A stretch of DNA of 64,000 nucleotides from Vanrija pseudolonga (GCF_020906515.1 NC_085851.1:3224001-3288000); one strand, 5' to 3'; shown: positions 43,332 through 55,482, counted from the first letter of the stretch. Notes: generated from the letters alone by a model not told the origin. Numbers and translations: made by a program.

Positions 43332-45775
43332 TTACATGGCCGCGGCCGACTCCTTGGCGTTGCGAACGCGCACGCCGACGCAGTAGAGAAGAGCGGCGAT
43401 GGGGACAGCGACCATAAGGACTGCGCCAGAGTCAGTGTTGTACCCACTGCGCTGCGCTACTCACGAGTCTTCATCTTGCGGCGCTGGCGCTCACGGGTGG
43501 CCGCGGCCCACGCGACGGCGGCGGGCGAGCCGTGGTCGGGAGCAACGGTGCCATAGTAGGCCAGCGCGCCGGTGGCCGTGTCCTCATCAGCCTCACCGGC
43601 CTCGAAGAGCTCGTGCTCCTCCGGCGCGACCTCCGAACGGACGGAGCGGATCGAACGAATCGACGGGACACTGCGGATGGACGGAATCGACATCATAATA
43701 TGGGCGGTGGGCGTAGAATCGGTCTCGCGCGCCGGGCGGATGGTGAGGTGGTCGTCGTCATGCGCGGTGGGAGTGGCAACCTGTTCCTCGTACGCGGGGG
43801 GCGGGGTGGCCTGACGATCCTGCTTGAGGTTACCCATCTCCTCGACGCGCTGGAGCGCGGGCGAGGTGTTGACGAGAACGTTCTTGTTGAGGTCAGCGAT
43901 GTTGACAGCGGCCGGGGTGATGAATGTGGTCGGGGCGTCAGTGACGGCGGGCGTGTTCTGCGGAACGATGAGCGACGCCTCGGTTGCCAGGGCGGTGGGC
44001 GTGTCGGCGGGGGGCGAGTCCGTCACAATAGGGGCGGTCTCCTTGGCCTTGAGGGCCTCGGCCACCTCCTGGGTGGCGGTCACGGCCGAAGCAGCCACGA
44101 CAGGGACAGCAGCGGCGACCGCGACCGCCGCGGTGGCAGCGAGAGCGGCGGAGGCGGTCTGGCCGTCGGTGACGCGGCCCGAGGCCTCACCTCCGTCCTT
44201 GCCCTCAAGGTCGACCTCGAGGAGCGAGCGCTTGTCATGCTCCTCCGTGAGCGAGTCGTGCTCGCCACTCTCAGGGAGCTCGTCAGCCTCACCGACCTCG
44301 ACGTCGTCGCGGGTGAGGGCGGTGGCGAGGGTAACCGGGGTGATGGGGAGATGGGCCGAGGCGGGGCTGTTGGAGGTGCTGTTCTCGGCGTCGTTGATGG
44401 ACGCAGTGGTCGACTCGTTGTCGACAACAGGCTCGGTCGCGTGGACCTCGAGAGTGGTGGCGGCCTCAACGGTGGCGGGCTCCGTAGCCTCCTCGTCGAC
44501 AGCGGGAGGAGCAGTGTTGTGCTTGGCAGGCTCGTCGACCTCAACGCTCTTGACCTCGCGAGTCACCTTGGTGTCATCAACACGCTCGGCCTCGTCAACC
44601 TTGGCCTCGTCAACAGCCTTGGCCTCGCCGTGAGCCTCGGTGTCGTCGACAGTCTTGTCCTCGACGACCGCCTCGACGTTGTGGACCGCCTGGTCCTCGT
44701 CGGCCGCCTCGGCCTCGTGAGCAACCTTCGCCTCGTCCGTCACCTTGGCCACGCCCGCCGCCTCCTCAGCCGCAACACCAGCAGCGCCGGCACCCGAGGC
44801 CTCAGCCGCAGCCTGCTCGCGCGCCTCGCGCTTGAGGTTCTGACGCTTGATGATGGCGTCGAGCACGCCGTTGCCGTCGTGACCATCAAGGTCGTCGTCG
44901 ATCTGCGCAGAAATCTTGCCGCGGACGTACGAGGTACCGGCGAGCTTGGCGTCAGCCTCAGCGTCGTCCTCAGCCTCCGCCTTGATGGGCTTCAGCCCAC
45001 TGTCGGCGATGAGGCCGATAAACTCGCGGTCGTAGAGGTAGGACCGATCGTCATCGTCGTCGAGCTTGGCGTCCGTGCCAGCCGCGTTGGCCGACGTCGT
45101 GGTGGTCACGCCCTGCTGTTAGTGCGCCCCTGATCGCCCACTCACAATCTCAAGCGCCTTGTTGGCCCAGATGCGACGCGACGTGGCAGACTCGTCCGCC
45201 TCGGTGTTGCCGTCCTGCTGCTCCTCGTCCTCGGTGGACGACTTGGGGGCCTGCGGGGCCTTGTCAACCTCGACGAACGAGGTGCCGGTAGGCGAGACGT
45301 CCTCAAACGAGGTGGTGACGATGGGGGCGCTGTCGCCGAGCGAGACGACCTTGGTGGGGCTACCGGCGAGCGTCTCGACAATGGGGACGAGAGGCTCGGG
45401 GGTGGGGGCCTGGCGGTGTCAGCGGCGCCGATGCATAGCAGTCCTCCTTACCTTGGGATACTCGGTGGTCTGGTGGGGGTGAGGCTGCGCCTCGTCGCTC
45501 GAAGCAGGCTTAGGCATGTCGAGCATGCTGTTGATAGAAGGGAATGGTGAGAGAATGGGAGAAGACAAGGTGTGTTCTGGCTCAAGTACTCTGTCGGCAG
45601 GGGGGACAGCGGGTAAGGGCTTGTCAATGCTCTGCTGACGGGGCGTATGGGTGTGCTTGCGCTCGGCGATGATGAGGGGCGCAGACACGCTCCCTGGCTG
45701 TGTGTCACTTGCGAGGGGGTGCTCGTCGGGCTTGCGCGTGTGCTGCTGGTAGATGGGGGTCACGGACGCGTCCAT
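43332..45775 (-). CDS. Acidic, low-complexity tail-anchored protein, function unknown
   Basis: Not recognised. Four exons (45775-45452, 45409-45146, 45112-43465, 43420-43332) give 774 residues. The body is Glu/Ala/Thr/Val-rich with loose repeats of the type EAKAVDEAKVDEAE and VEAVVEDKTVDD. One ordered-looking patch is DDRSYLYDREFIGLIADSGLKPIKAEAE (start of exon 3), and a short run SIPSIRSVPSIRSIRSVRS lies near the C-terminus. The final exon encodes LLMVAVPIAALLYCVGVRVRNAKES, a single membrane-spanning stretch 6-12 residues from the end, so I infer a tail-anchored protein facing the cytosol. The splice before it (GTGAGT, branch CTGAC) is good; reading through would lose the anchor. Confidence 0.65.
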
Positions 45776-46411
45776 TGGATTGGACTGGATGGGTGTGTGA
45801 GAGACAAGAGTGCGGACCGGGATGAAGCTGAGGTTGAGTGACTGTGTGAGCGGCGAGACGCTGTGTGCTGTGTGTGTGTGTGGTGTTGGATGACAGGATG
45901 AGTGGATGGGGGTTTATAAGGTGCGTGTGTCTTGGGTGCGAGCGAGGTGTGCGCGCGTGTGGTGTGTGCCGCCTGCCGTCTGACGATGTACCTCCGTGTG
46001 GTCCAGCAATCGTGCCAGAGATGGGCAATGCGGCCAAGACGCAGAAGACGACGACGACGATGACGGGCCAGAACGAGTGCGAGACGGGGGGGTGTGTGTA
46101 GTGTGAACGAGGGCGTGCAACAAGGGCGTCTTGATGCACAGCGATCAGCGCCACGCGCCCGCGCCACGCCCATAACACTACCGCCGGCTGTCATCCCCGC
46201 CATGCACCACACCACCCTTGCACCACTTGGAATACCACGAAACATGTTGTGATGCATAGTGTCTGATGCTAGTGTGAATGGGGAGGTGACCAATGCAAAC
46301 AGTGACTCGTTGTGCGATGCAAATGATAATCGAGAAGAAAATGAGTGAAAACCCCGGAAAAATGGCCACACCAGGCCCCGTCGCCCCCTCCTCCGCACCC
46401 CATCCCGCCCC
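45776..46411. other. Intergenic region of about 640 bp
   Basis: Upstream of the tail-anchored protein gene and downstream of the PPR gene. It contains GT/TG-rich pieces (45860-45885) and no recognisable gene. Confidence 0.4.
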
Positions 46412-49400
46412 TCACGCCTTCTTACGTCTCGCAGCCCTCTCCTTCTTGCGGCGGTTGAACATGATCAGGCTCACGACGCGCGCATACTTGCTGTTCAGTC
46501 GAGCCAGAATAAGCTTTGGCGACATCGTCTGTGGCGATCCGTCCAACTTCTTGACCGTCGTGTTTGAGTACTCCGGAAGAGTGACCGGTTCGGCAGTGGC
46601 GCCACCATCCTCGGTTTCGTCGCTCACCCCGATACCGATCCAAGCGCGGTACGCCTGTTGATCCTCGATCTGGCGATACACGCTTTCAAGAACCGACACA
46701 GTCTTGCGCGAGGGTCGCCAGTGGACATCGCTTGGTCGCCACTGCCGCAGAATGTCCAACTCCAGCAGCTCCTTACGAGACAGCTCGTCGTCGGTAAACT
46801 GAGGTGGCACACGGGGTTGAAGCTCGCCACGACGGTTCGGCTCCTCGTACCTGTCCATCGCAATATCCTCGTTGGTCAACTTGAGACCTGCGGTGGGCTG
46901 CGCTTCGGGGGAGGGGGCGATGGGGTCGGCAGAGTCGACGAGGCCGGCGCCCTCGGCGGCGGCGATGGTCTCGCTCATATCCGTGACAACCCCGCCAACG
47001 ACGTTTGCGTCCACCGGCTGGATGCCGGACGTAGGCCGCAGGGCGCGGTACTGGCGCTCTCGAACCTCATCGTAGCGGGGCAGAAGAATTCGATCCACAA
47101 CCTGGAACGCTTCTTCCACGTGACCAGTGCGCGCCAAAGCCACGGCATAGTGGTTGTAGTTGGCAGAGTCGAATCCAAAGCCCGCATTCCTAACGGAGCT
47201 CCAGACTGACCGAATGCGGTCGTGCAGCCCGGCGTTGCCCAGGCCCCAGAGGGTGGTCGATAAGGGGACACAAAGCGCATTCGAGCGCCCCTCTGTGCGG
47301 AGCCCATCTGCCTTCAATTGCTCTGGGGCCAAACGAGGGATCGTTCGCTTGGCTTCACGGAATAGACGCAGCCACATGCGATAGAGACTCTTGGTCTCCC
47401 CACCCTTGAGATAGGCGTTCATGAGCTTGTTCGACGTCCTGAACGAGTGCCCCGACAGAGCCGTGATCTGGTCGAAGTAGGTCTTTGCGCGCTGCGTGTC
47501 ACCGGCTCTGGCGGCCGCAGTGATCAGGGGGCCAAAGACGTTCTCTGCTGCTGTCCCTTGGGGCTCCGGTTTCTCCAGGTTGAATGGCTGGCTGAGCACT
47601 CCCATCGCAAAGTTGTGGGCCTGTTCAAACGAACTCTGGCCTGGTGAGTCGGCGTATGCCGAGACGATGATGGCGTAGGTCACACTTGTGGGTGTAATCT
47701 GGCGCTGAATCATGGCATCGTAGACAGCCTGAGCCGACTCGCGATCACCTGATCGAAGGTATGCCGCGAGGAGAATCGAGAAGACGTAGACGTTTGGAGC
47801 TGGGGCAAAGACATTCGATTGCGAGCGCTTGTCCATCTCTTCAAACAGGGCGCGGGCTTTGACGAGATTCCCAGAATCAGCTGCACCTTGAATAACGAGT
47901 GCCCAAGCGGGTGCGGAAGGCGTTGAAATACTGCGGAAGAGGCGCAGGACAGAGTCGAAGGGTGCTGCCACATAGACAAAGCACTTGAGGACAGTCGTCG
48001 TGAGGCGAGGGTCTTTGAGCAGCTCGGGCGGGATAGCTTCGCACAGGTCTGCTGCAGCAACCCACTGTCCGGCGTCAACGTACGCATTCAGGAGAGCGGT
48101 CCAGGCAGCGACGTCGGGGGCGTGACCAGCTTCAATCATTGCCCGAAAGACCTTTGTAGCGTTGATGTAGTCGCGCGACTTGCCGAACGCGGAGACGAGG
48201 GCGGTGTAAGAGCGCGTGTCGAGTCGAATACCAGTCTCCAGCAACCGCTCAAACACCCGAACGGCAGCGTCCACGTTGCCCTGAGCACCGTGTAATCGCA
48301 GTAGCGACAAGAACGGCTCGATTGTAGGCTGGAGCTTGGTCGATTTGTCGAGGTACTGGTGGGCAGACTCGGCGTCACCAGAGGCAACGCATGCACGTTG
48401 AAGGACTGCCAAGGTGTCTACCTCGTCGGCGGCAGCCCTACCAAACATGTCCAGCAAGGTGTCGTGCGTAGCCTCGACATTGCCCGTCACAGCGTAGGCC
48501 GTCGAAAGGGCCAGGCGATCGTCCCTTGTTGGGCCATATCTGGCAGCGATTTCGTTGAACAGCCGCCGAGCATCGTCAGGTTCTCCGGCTTCAGCGTAGA
48601 CCCATAGCTCGCGCGACAGCGTCGAGTGGGGAGGAGCCGCGACTGTCTCGCGGAGGGCACGGAACACCTCCTTGGCAGCATCCAAGTGGCCAGAGCGCGC
48701 GAGAATGCTGCCCAGTTTCGACGCTGTCGCAGGGGGGACCTTGGTCGAGTTGAACTGCTGAATGATATGCCGCCAGATGTAAAAGGCGTCAGAAACTCGT
48801 GATGGGTTGTTGGTGAGCGTTGCGAGCAGCGCAAGCGCCACATGGTAGACAGACTTTGGAGGTCGTCCATCGGGTCCAGGTCGAAGTTGGGCCGACAGCC
48901 ACTCCTCGGGGTTCTTCAGGTCAGCCAGCGACTCATGCAGGCGGTCTCGGAGGCGGCGGATGGCTGCCTTGTACTCGAAACTGCCGGTTCGTTGACTGAG
49001 GATTTGATGCAATCGGGGTCCAGCGTACCGCACCATTGACGCGACATCCTCTGGCCGCCCAGCCTCCCTGACCAACTTGATGTACGCCTCGATGACATCA
49101 AGGTCCCAGTGGTAGTAGAAGTCGCGCGAGGGTCGGGTTTCCAGAGCGACCGCGATGCTGATTGAAAAGTTGGCAGCGGAGGCGTCATATTCCCCCATGT
49201 GGGCCAATGCAAGACCTTGCAGAGCCCGAAAGAGGGATTGCGAGAGAGGAACATCCTCCCACTGGTCGCCAATCTCTTCCTTTGCCCGCTTCAAGACCTG
49301 CACGAGCCAAGACCAGTCTTTCGGGGTGGCCTCAGAAGACGAAAAGACCTGGAATGTCGCATATAGTCGATTCACCGGGAGAATGAACGCCGGATCTCGT

Positions 49401-49705
49401 TCCAGCGCGTCGAACACTTCACGGAACTGGGCGGGTGACGGACGCGGGGTGGTGAAGAGCTGGTCCTTTGCCGGCTTGTCGATTCGTGCCCATTCCGGGA
49501 TCAATGGTGCTCGGGGGACGTCGTAGTGCTGTCCCTTCTTGGGCGTTCGGACAATGTCATCTTCTACCCAAGAACTGCCACTGTGATGGGGCTCATCGTG
49601 GTGGTCGATGGTCGCAGGCTCGGCGAGCGCGTGAGCCGACGAGGCAAATCGCCGGGTTGTTCGCACTGGCGGCTGGCTTGTTAGCCTTGAGAACACGATG
49701 TGCAC
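46412..49705 (-). CDS. Large mitochondrial pentatricopeptide-repeat protein
   Basis: A single-exon frame of 1,097 residues beginning with a mitochondrial presequence-like stretch (MHIVFSRLTSQPPVRTTRRFASS). The middle is built of PPR helix pairs, for example TRSYTALVSAFGKSRDYINATKVFRAMIEAGHAPDVAAWTALLNAYVDAGQW and VYVFSILLAAYLRSGDRESAQAVYDAMIQRQITPTSVTYAIIVSAY. The C-terminus is basic (FNRRKKERAARRKKA). Such proteins bind organellar RNA and act in stability, processing or translation of mitochondrial transcripts; the target cannot be predicted here. An alternative first exon (start 49728, MLLTCRF, donor GTAAGT at about 49705) would also give an N-terminus joined at QPPVRTTRRF. Codon use is weaker than in its neighbours, as expected for low expression. 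Confidence 0.85.
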   Translation of the reverse strand: MHIVFSRLTSQPPVRTTRRFASSAHALAEPATIDHHDEPHHSGSSWVEDDIVRTPKKGQHYDVPRAPLIPEWARIDKPAKDQLFTTPRPSPAQFREVFDALERDPAFILPVNRLYATFQVFSSSEATPKDWSWLVQVLKRAKEEIGDQWEDVPLSQSLFRALQGLALAHMGEYDASAANFSISIAVALETRPSRDFYYHWDLDVIEAYIKLVREAGRPEDVASMVRYAGPRLHQILSQRTGSFEYKAAIRRLRDRLHESLADLKNPEEWLSAQLRPGPDGRPPKSVYHVALALLATLTNNPSRVSDAFYIWRHIIQQFNSTKVPPATASKLGSILARSGHLDAAKEVFRALRETVAAPPHSTLSRELWVYAEAGEPDDARRLFNEIAARYGPTRDDRLALSTAYAVTGNVEATHDTLLDMFGRAAADEVDTLAVLQRACVASGDAESAHQYLDKSTKLQPTIEPFLSLLRLHGAQGNVDAAVRVFERLLETGIRLDTRSYTALVSAFGKSRDYINATKVFRAMIEAGHAPDVAAWTALLNAYVDAGQWVAAADLCEAIPPELLKDPRLTTTVLKCFVYVAAPFDSVLRLFRSISTPSAPAWALVIQGAADSGNLVKARALFEEMDKRSQSNVFAPAPNVYVFSILLAAYLRSGDRESAQAVYDAMIQRQITPTSVTYAIIVSAYADSPGQSSFEQAHNFAMGVLSQPFNLEKPEPQGTAAENVFGPLITAAARAGDTQRAKTYFDQITALSGHSFRTSNKLMNAYLKGGETKSLYRMWLRLFREAKRTIPRLAPEQLKADGLRTEGRSNALCVPLSTTLWGLGNAGLHDRIRSVWSSVRNAGFGFDSANYNHYAVALARTGHVEEAFQVVDRILLPRYDEVRERQYRALRPTSGIQPVDANVVGGVVTDMSETIAAAEGAGLVDSADPIAPSPEAQPTAGLKLTNEDIAMDRYEEPNRRGELQPRVPPQFTDDELSRKELLELDILRQWRPSDVHWRPSRKTVSVLESVYRQIEDQQAYRAWIGIGVSDETEDGGATAEPVTLPEYSNTTVKKLDGSPQTMSPKLILARLNSKYARVVSLIMFNRRKKERAARRKKA

Positions 49706-50281
49706 TTACATAAAGCGACAAGTGAGCAGCATGAGCTCTAGCTCTATGTCTAAGGGTTGAAGGTCCAGCACCGCTGTCCAGGTAGGACGAGCCGACGAGC
49801 CGTAGTACGTGAGATACGGTCGAAGGGGCGAGGCGGGCGGACATGGCGATGGCCTGAGGAGGGCAGGCCATCGCCGCGTTGAACGCAAAGGGGGAACGAA
49901 AGGGAAGCGACCGAGGCTTAGCAGACACTCAAGGCCATGTCCTGGGCGCGGTCTCGGGCTAGTCTGAGGTGACAATGAGTGTTGTTGAGCTTGTCGATGT
50001 GTGATCTTGAGGTCTGGTTGCACGGAAAATCGCGGGTTACCGGCGTAGCAAAGGTCGCGAGGGGGGGCAACTGGAAATGTGAGGCTAATTGGTCCCGGAT
50101 GGGTGGGACCTCCACCTATCGGACAATGCCCATCACTCAACGTGGATAAACATATTCAACCCTCCCATTTAAGGAGAGTTGTGACGTCCTGACTGCTGCT
50201 GCTGCTGCTGCTTTGCCACCTAAGTTGGCTCAAAAGTCGTCGCAACCAGGTCGATTGTCATCCATAACATCACCCACAACA
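49706..50281. other. Divergent PPR/PRP31 upstream region with CTG repeat
   Basis: Between divergent start codons. It contains a perfect (CTG)6-type microsatellite at about 50193-50211 in the PRP31 leader and a TTTAAG element near 50167. No gene is recognised, although a frame around 49728-49740 may be an alternative first exon for the PPR gene. Confidence 0.4.
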
Positions 50282-52050
50282 ATGTCCTTGGCAGACTCGC
50301 TCCTGGCCGACCTCGACGGTCTATCAGACGATGAGCCAGAGGTCCAGGCCCCAGCGGCCTCATCATCAAAGGGACCAGGCCTTATGCTCCCCCCACCCCC
50401 TCCCATCCGCGGCGCGCCCAGCGGCGGCTCCAGTCTGAAGCGGTCACTCGCCGACGACCTCGAGGACGAGGATGAGGAAGCCGACGGCGATCTTAAGATG
50501 GAGGACGGCACGAGTGCGGTCGGATTCGTCCCCGAGGGCGGCGTGCGTCCCACGGACGAGCTGGATGCCGACGAGGTCGAGAGAACAGACCTGACTGGCG
50601 TGGCCGACGTCTCCAAGGTTGCCAAGCTCATGCACGGCAAGAAGCTCAAGGAGGTGCTCGAGGTGGGTGCATTCGATAGACGAGGCATAGCTAACGTTCG
50701 CCAGGGTATCGAGCGCTACACGGCCGCGCCAACCGACATGTCGTCTGGATCAGGCGGACCACTTGAGGAGAACCCGGAGTACCACCTCGTCGTCACGGCC
50801 AACAACCTCAGCGTCGAGGTGGACAATGAGATCATGCTCGTGCACAAGTTCATCCGTGACCACTACGGACCTCGATTCCCCGAGCTGGAGCAGATCATCG
50901 GCGACCCATGGACCTACATCACAGCGGTGCAGGCGATTGGCAACATCGATGACCTTCAAAAGGCCGTCCTGCCATCTCCTCCGCTGCCCCAGGCTACCAT
51001 TCTGTCCATCACCCTCACGGCTTCTGGATCAAGGGGCCGCAAGTTGTCCGAGGGCGAGTGGGTGACCGTCCAGCGTGCCATGGAGGTCGCCAACGAGCTG
51101 CGTTCTGCCCGTGAGACGATCTTCAAGTATGTCGAAAGCCGAATGGCAGCGGTTGCGCCCAACATCAGCGCCATTGTCGGCACTGGTATCGCTGCCAAGC
51201 TGCTGGGTCTCGCTGGTGGTCTTCACGCGTTCTCGCGGGCACCCAGCTGTAACATCATGCTCTACGGTGCCATGAAGCGGACACTCGCCACCTCGCACCT
51301 GGCGGCAGTTTCCCAACAACGCCATACTGGATTCATCTTCCAGTCGGAGATTGTGCAGTCTGCGGCGCTCGAGGACCGCCGAAAGGCACAGCGCGTGGTT
51401 TCGGCCAAGGTCTCGCTTGCTGCCAGAATAGACGCCGGCAAGTCGAGCCGCGATGGTTCGTACGGCCGCAAGCTCCTCGGGGAACTGCAGAAGAAGATTG
51501 ACAAGATGTCCGAGCCGCCACCCAACAAGATGATCAAGGCGCTTCCCATCCCTCAGGAGACTGCACGCAAGAAGCGTGGTGGAAAGAGGTGGGTTGAAGG
51601 GCGGGACGCTGCGATCAACGCTGACACTCCTACAGGGCAAGGGCACTCAAGGACCAGTTTGCGCAGACTGAGCTTCGCAAGCTGCAAAACCGTATGGAGT
51701 TCGGCAAGGCCGAGGATGAGCTGGACATGGACGAGGAGTCGGTGGGCCTGGGTATGATCGGCCAGGCCGGCAAGGTCCGCGCGCACGTCACCGACGCGAG
51801 GAGTCGCGCCAAGCTCTCGCGCGCCAACAAGCTCCGCACGCAGCTGCTCGGCAGGTCAGCCACGTCTGACTCGAGCCTCTCGGGTACGTCGACATCGCTG
51901 TCGTTCACGCCCGTCCAGGGCATTGAGATTGTTACGCCGTCACTGTCCGCGGCGCAAAAGGTGCAGGAGGCCAACAACCGCTGGTTTGCTGGCGGCACGT
52001 TTACGCATGTGCGTAAGGACAAGAGTAGCATTCCTGGCCAGGACAAGTAG
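50282..52050 (+). CDS. PRP31: U4/U6 snRNP protein Prp31
   Basis: Prp31 bridges U4 snRNA/15.5K and the U5 snRNP in tri-snRNP assembly. The 559-residue protein starts with the typical [18 protein letters not shown]. It carries the Nop domain: [54 protein letters not shown], then the RNP-binding segment [44 protein letters not shown] and SEIVQSA, followed by [19 protein letters not shown] and a C-terminal [10 protein letters not shown]...[17 protein letters not shown] region ending in [11 protein letters not shown]. Exons: 50282-50662, 50705-51588, 51636-52050. The first intron is in frame and open, so read-through would insert 14 residues in the helix ending EVLE; I prefer splicing. Confidence 0.95.
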
Positions 52051-52255
52051 ATGATTTCCTCGGCTGGCAGTACGATGCATATGTTGAGACGAGTATAAAG
52101 TGATCTGGGTGTTTCAAGTGTCTGCCTACATTTCGCCACCCGCCAATGAGCACGCGCCGGACATGACGTCGATCACGGCGGCTCTCGGCACATGCCACCC
52201 AAATTAAAGCAACCGATTCCCCGTTCGTCGCTTGTCTCCACAACATCACTCTACA

Positions 52256-55200
52256 ATGCTCAGAAGGGCAGCCACGCTGGGGATCCGGCCCCACCTACGC
52301 GCGGCGAGGCCCATCACCCTCGCCGCGCTCGCACGGCCACGACTAGCGGCAGCGGTACCCCGGATTGCTGCGCCGGCAATTCGGCACCTCTCGGACGGGG
52401 CGCCCGACGCGACGGCGGACGTCGTCGCCGACGCGGTGGTGATTGGCGACCGCGACGAGAGCGAGCGCGTCCACGCGTCCTTCTACGTGTCCAACGTGCT
52501 CCCCATCCAGCTGGGCTCGTGGGACATCCGCCCGTGGCTCGCCCGCCTGACGGAGGAGCGGCTCCTCGAGGAGCTGGCTGACATTGCCGCCGAGCTCAAG
52601 GACGTGTACGGGTTCCGCGTCGAGAGCTGGGAGGTCGCGCGCAAGGACGGCGGCGTCTTCTGCCACTTCTCCTACTTCCCCCCGCACCCGCCCGAGCTCC
52701 CAGCAGCGGGTACGGACTCCGACTTCCACGCGCCCGAGGACCTCACCCCCGAACCGACGTCGCCGGCCGCGCTCTTCCTCCCCCGCTTCGTTGGTGCGGC
52801 GGAGAAGCACGGCGGCTGGCCTTATTGGCTCGGATCGTGGTACGCCAACTGGCGCGACGAGAAGAAGAACAACAACAACGACAGGACGGTCGACGACTCG
52901 GGCCACCACTTTTACCGCGGCGACGCACGCGTGCTTACCACTGAGACCAAGTGCGACACATCGTCACTTCGGGGATGGCAGAGGACGGCCGGCACAGGCC
53001 GCATATGGGTCGTACGCGGCCGCCAGTGGACAGAGGATCTGAACCGTTTCCCGTCCAACAGACTTCGCGTCGAGTTTGACGGGCCAGACATCTCGCAGGA
53101 GGTCCTGTACACCCTGTTCAGGCCCTACGGACGCCTGATGGAGATTACGCCGCCGGCGCCGGTGCCAGCGGGTAATCTGCGTTTTGCCCAGCTCCAGTTT
53201 TCACGTATCGGTCCCTCGGTTGCGGCGAGCAAGTGTCTCCACGGCTTCTCGACGCCGACCAACTCGGCAGACTTGCACAAGAAGAAGACCAACAAGGATA
53301 CCGACGTCAAGCTTGCGCGGCTGAGAATCTTCTACGAGAACCCGCTCAAGGCGCACTACATCCGCGACTGGATCAGCAACCACCCGCGTATCGCGCTCCC
53401 GATTATCGCCTTCCTAATCGGCACACTGTCGTACACGTTCTTCGACCCGATTCGCGCCTTCTTCGTGCGCTCAGAAGTCGAGGGCGCCTGGAACATTGAG
53501 GACTACTCGGCCGTCAAGTTCCTGCGCGAGAAGACATACCAGCCGCTCGTGACAAACCTGTTTGGCACGTCGGTGAGGCGCAGACGCCACGCGACCGAGA
53601 GCCTCGGCCGCGCGTCATGGAAGGACCGCGTCGAGGCCGAGAGGGCGTGTGAGAACTGGTTGCAAGAGTTCCCCAGCACGTTTGTTGTTGTGACTGGCCC
53701 GCCTGGCTCGGGCAAGCACAAGCTCGTCACGCGTGTCGTCAAGCACTCCAAGAAGTGAGTGGAAGGAGGAGACGTGACAATGCTGACCGTGTCAGGCAGT
53801 GCATTGAGATTGACTGTGCCAACATTGCCAAGGCCAAGACGGACGTGGCTGTGATTGACGGCTTGGCTCATGAGACTGGCTACTGGCCGACGTTCTCGTT
53901 CCTGCAATCGATCAACGGGCTGATCGATCTCGCGGCCATGGGTCTCATTGGACAAAAGGCGGGCTTCGCAACCCCTGTTGACGAGCAGCTGCGCTCCATG
54001 CTTGACGTCGTCACCATTGCCCTCAAGGACGTGCAGGCCCATGCCGAGGAGGGCCGTCAGCGCGCAAGGAAGTGCGCTCAGGACGAAATCGTCCTCAAGG
54101 CAGACCGCGAGCATGAGCTGCGACTCATCAAGGCTGGTGTGTGGCACGATGGCCGCTTGGACTGCGTCGCTGGCAACGGTATCATGAGCGAGTTGGGCTT
54201 GGGCATTGAGGAACCGACCATGGACGATGTTGCTGTTCCCTTGGCACCACTCATCGACGGCAACGCTCCCATCGACGGCGAAGGCGTCCCCCCCACAACC
54301 GGCCTGTTTGACAAGCATGCCGCTGCGGCTGCCCAAGCTCCTGCGCCCGAAGACACGGAAGTCGACACTGAGGCTGAGCTCATCAAGACCATGCCCATTG
54401 TCGTCTTGCGCAACTTTGCCATCAAGCCGGCGCGCGGCGACCTCTGGAACGTTTTGTCCGAGTGGGGTGCAGCGCTCATCGAGAACAAGGTCGCCCATGT
54501 CATTGTCATTGGCGAGGGCTCTACCACGACCAAGACGCTCACGCGCGCGCTCCCTTCAAAGCCTCTTGACCTCATTGCCCTCTCGGATGCCGACCGTAGC
54601 AGCTCGCTCGAGTACGTCCGCGAGAAGCTCGCCAACTCGGAGAGCCATCGCGAGCTAGACTCGTCCGACGAAGCCGACATTGCCAAGCTCGGTGGCCGCA
54701 TGGTCGACCTCGAGTTGCTCGTGTACAAGGTGCGCAGTGGGCAGTCTGTCCACGAGGCGGTTCACGACATTGTGCTTCGCAACATTGTCGAGCTGCGCAA
54801 GGTCGGCTTTGGCGACGACACCGAGGACGCCAAGCACCTCCAGTGGACACGCCCCCAGGCCTGGAAGATTGTTACCGAGCTCGCCAAGAAGCCCGAGATT
54901 TCGTACCCCAAGCTCCTGCAGGACTTCCCCTTCAAGGGCGCCGAGGCGAGCCTCAAGGCGCTTGAGGAGCACGATATTATCGGTATCGTGTACCACGACG
55001 GCCGGCCGTCTCGCATCAGGCCAGGCAAGCCCGTGTTTGTTGAGGCATTCTCGCAGCTGGTCAAGGGTGAGTGCGTCGTGTTGAGTAGTGCTGACGCCCC
55101 AGACGACGTGTTCCGCGCCCAGAGCCAGATCGAGTACAACACGGCGATTGGCAACAAGGCCGAGACGGAGATCAAGGACATTGAGGACGAGCTCAACAAG

Positions 55201-55395
55201 CTGCGTGAGATTGCGGCCAACGGCGACAAGCTCGGCGTCGGCGAGGGCAGCTGGTTCGGCCTGACCAAGGGCTCACCAGTGTACCAGCGTGCGCAGTACC
55301 TTCTCGCCAAGCTGGATACCGCGATGGACAAGCTCAACAAGGCGGACGCGGACACGACCGAGCAGAAGAAGGTGTTCTCGTCCGGCAAGGCGTAG
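52256..55395 (+). CDS. YME2: Mitochondrial escape protein 2 (Yme2/RNA12)
   Basis: An inner-mitochondrial-membrane protein linked to mtDNA nucleoid structure and escape. About 1,020 residues. A mitochondrial presequence (MLRRAATLGIRPHLRAARP) is followed by an intermembrane/matrix region, an RRM-like domain (WTEDLNRFPSNRLRVEFDGPDISQEVLYTLFRPYGRL), a transmembrane helix (IALPIIAFLIGTLSYTFFDP) and an AAA-like P-loop domain with Walker A TGPPGSGKHKLV, in which the usual Thr/Ser after Lys is His. Next come IEIDCANIAKAKTD and FSFLQSINGLIDLAAMGLIGQKAG, a family hallmark, and C-terminal winged-helix-like and coiled segments. Exons: 52256-53754, 53796-55066, 55103-55395. The second intron (36 nt) is in frame but carries a GTGAGT donor; its removal joins LVK to DDVFRAQSQIEYN as in the family. 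Confidence 0.93.
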
Positions 55396-55482
55396 GGCGG
55401 AGTGAGCGAGGGAGCAGACGTATCTCTGTACTAGTCGTACCCATGTAACGAGTATGCGTGGTGGGCTGGACGCTTGGACTTG

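Noticed and set aside
43532-45133. Plus-strand open frame of 533 codons opposite the tail-anchored protein
   Set aside because: I preferred the minus strand because it has spliced exons in frame, a start codon and a C-terminal membrane anchor; the plus frame is Gly/Arg/Leu/Val-rich shadow sequence.
50193-50211. Coding poly-Ala/poly-Leu repeat in an N-terminal extension of PRP31
   Set aside because: The CTG repeat lies upstream of the conserved start MSLADSLL and no ATG in frame precedes it, so it is in the leader.
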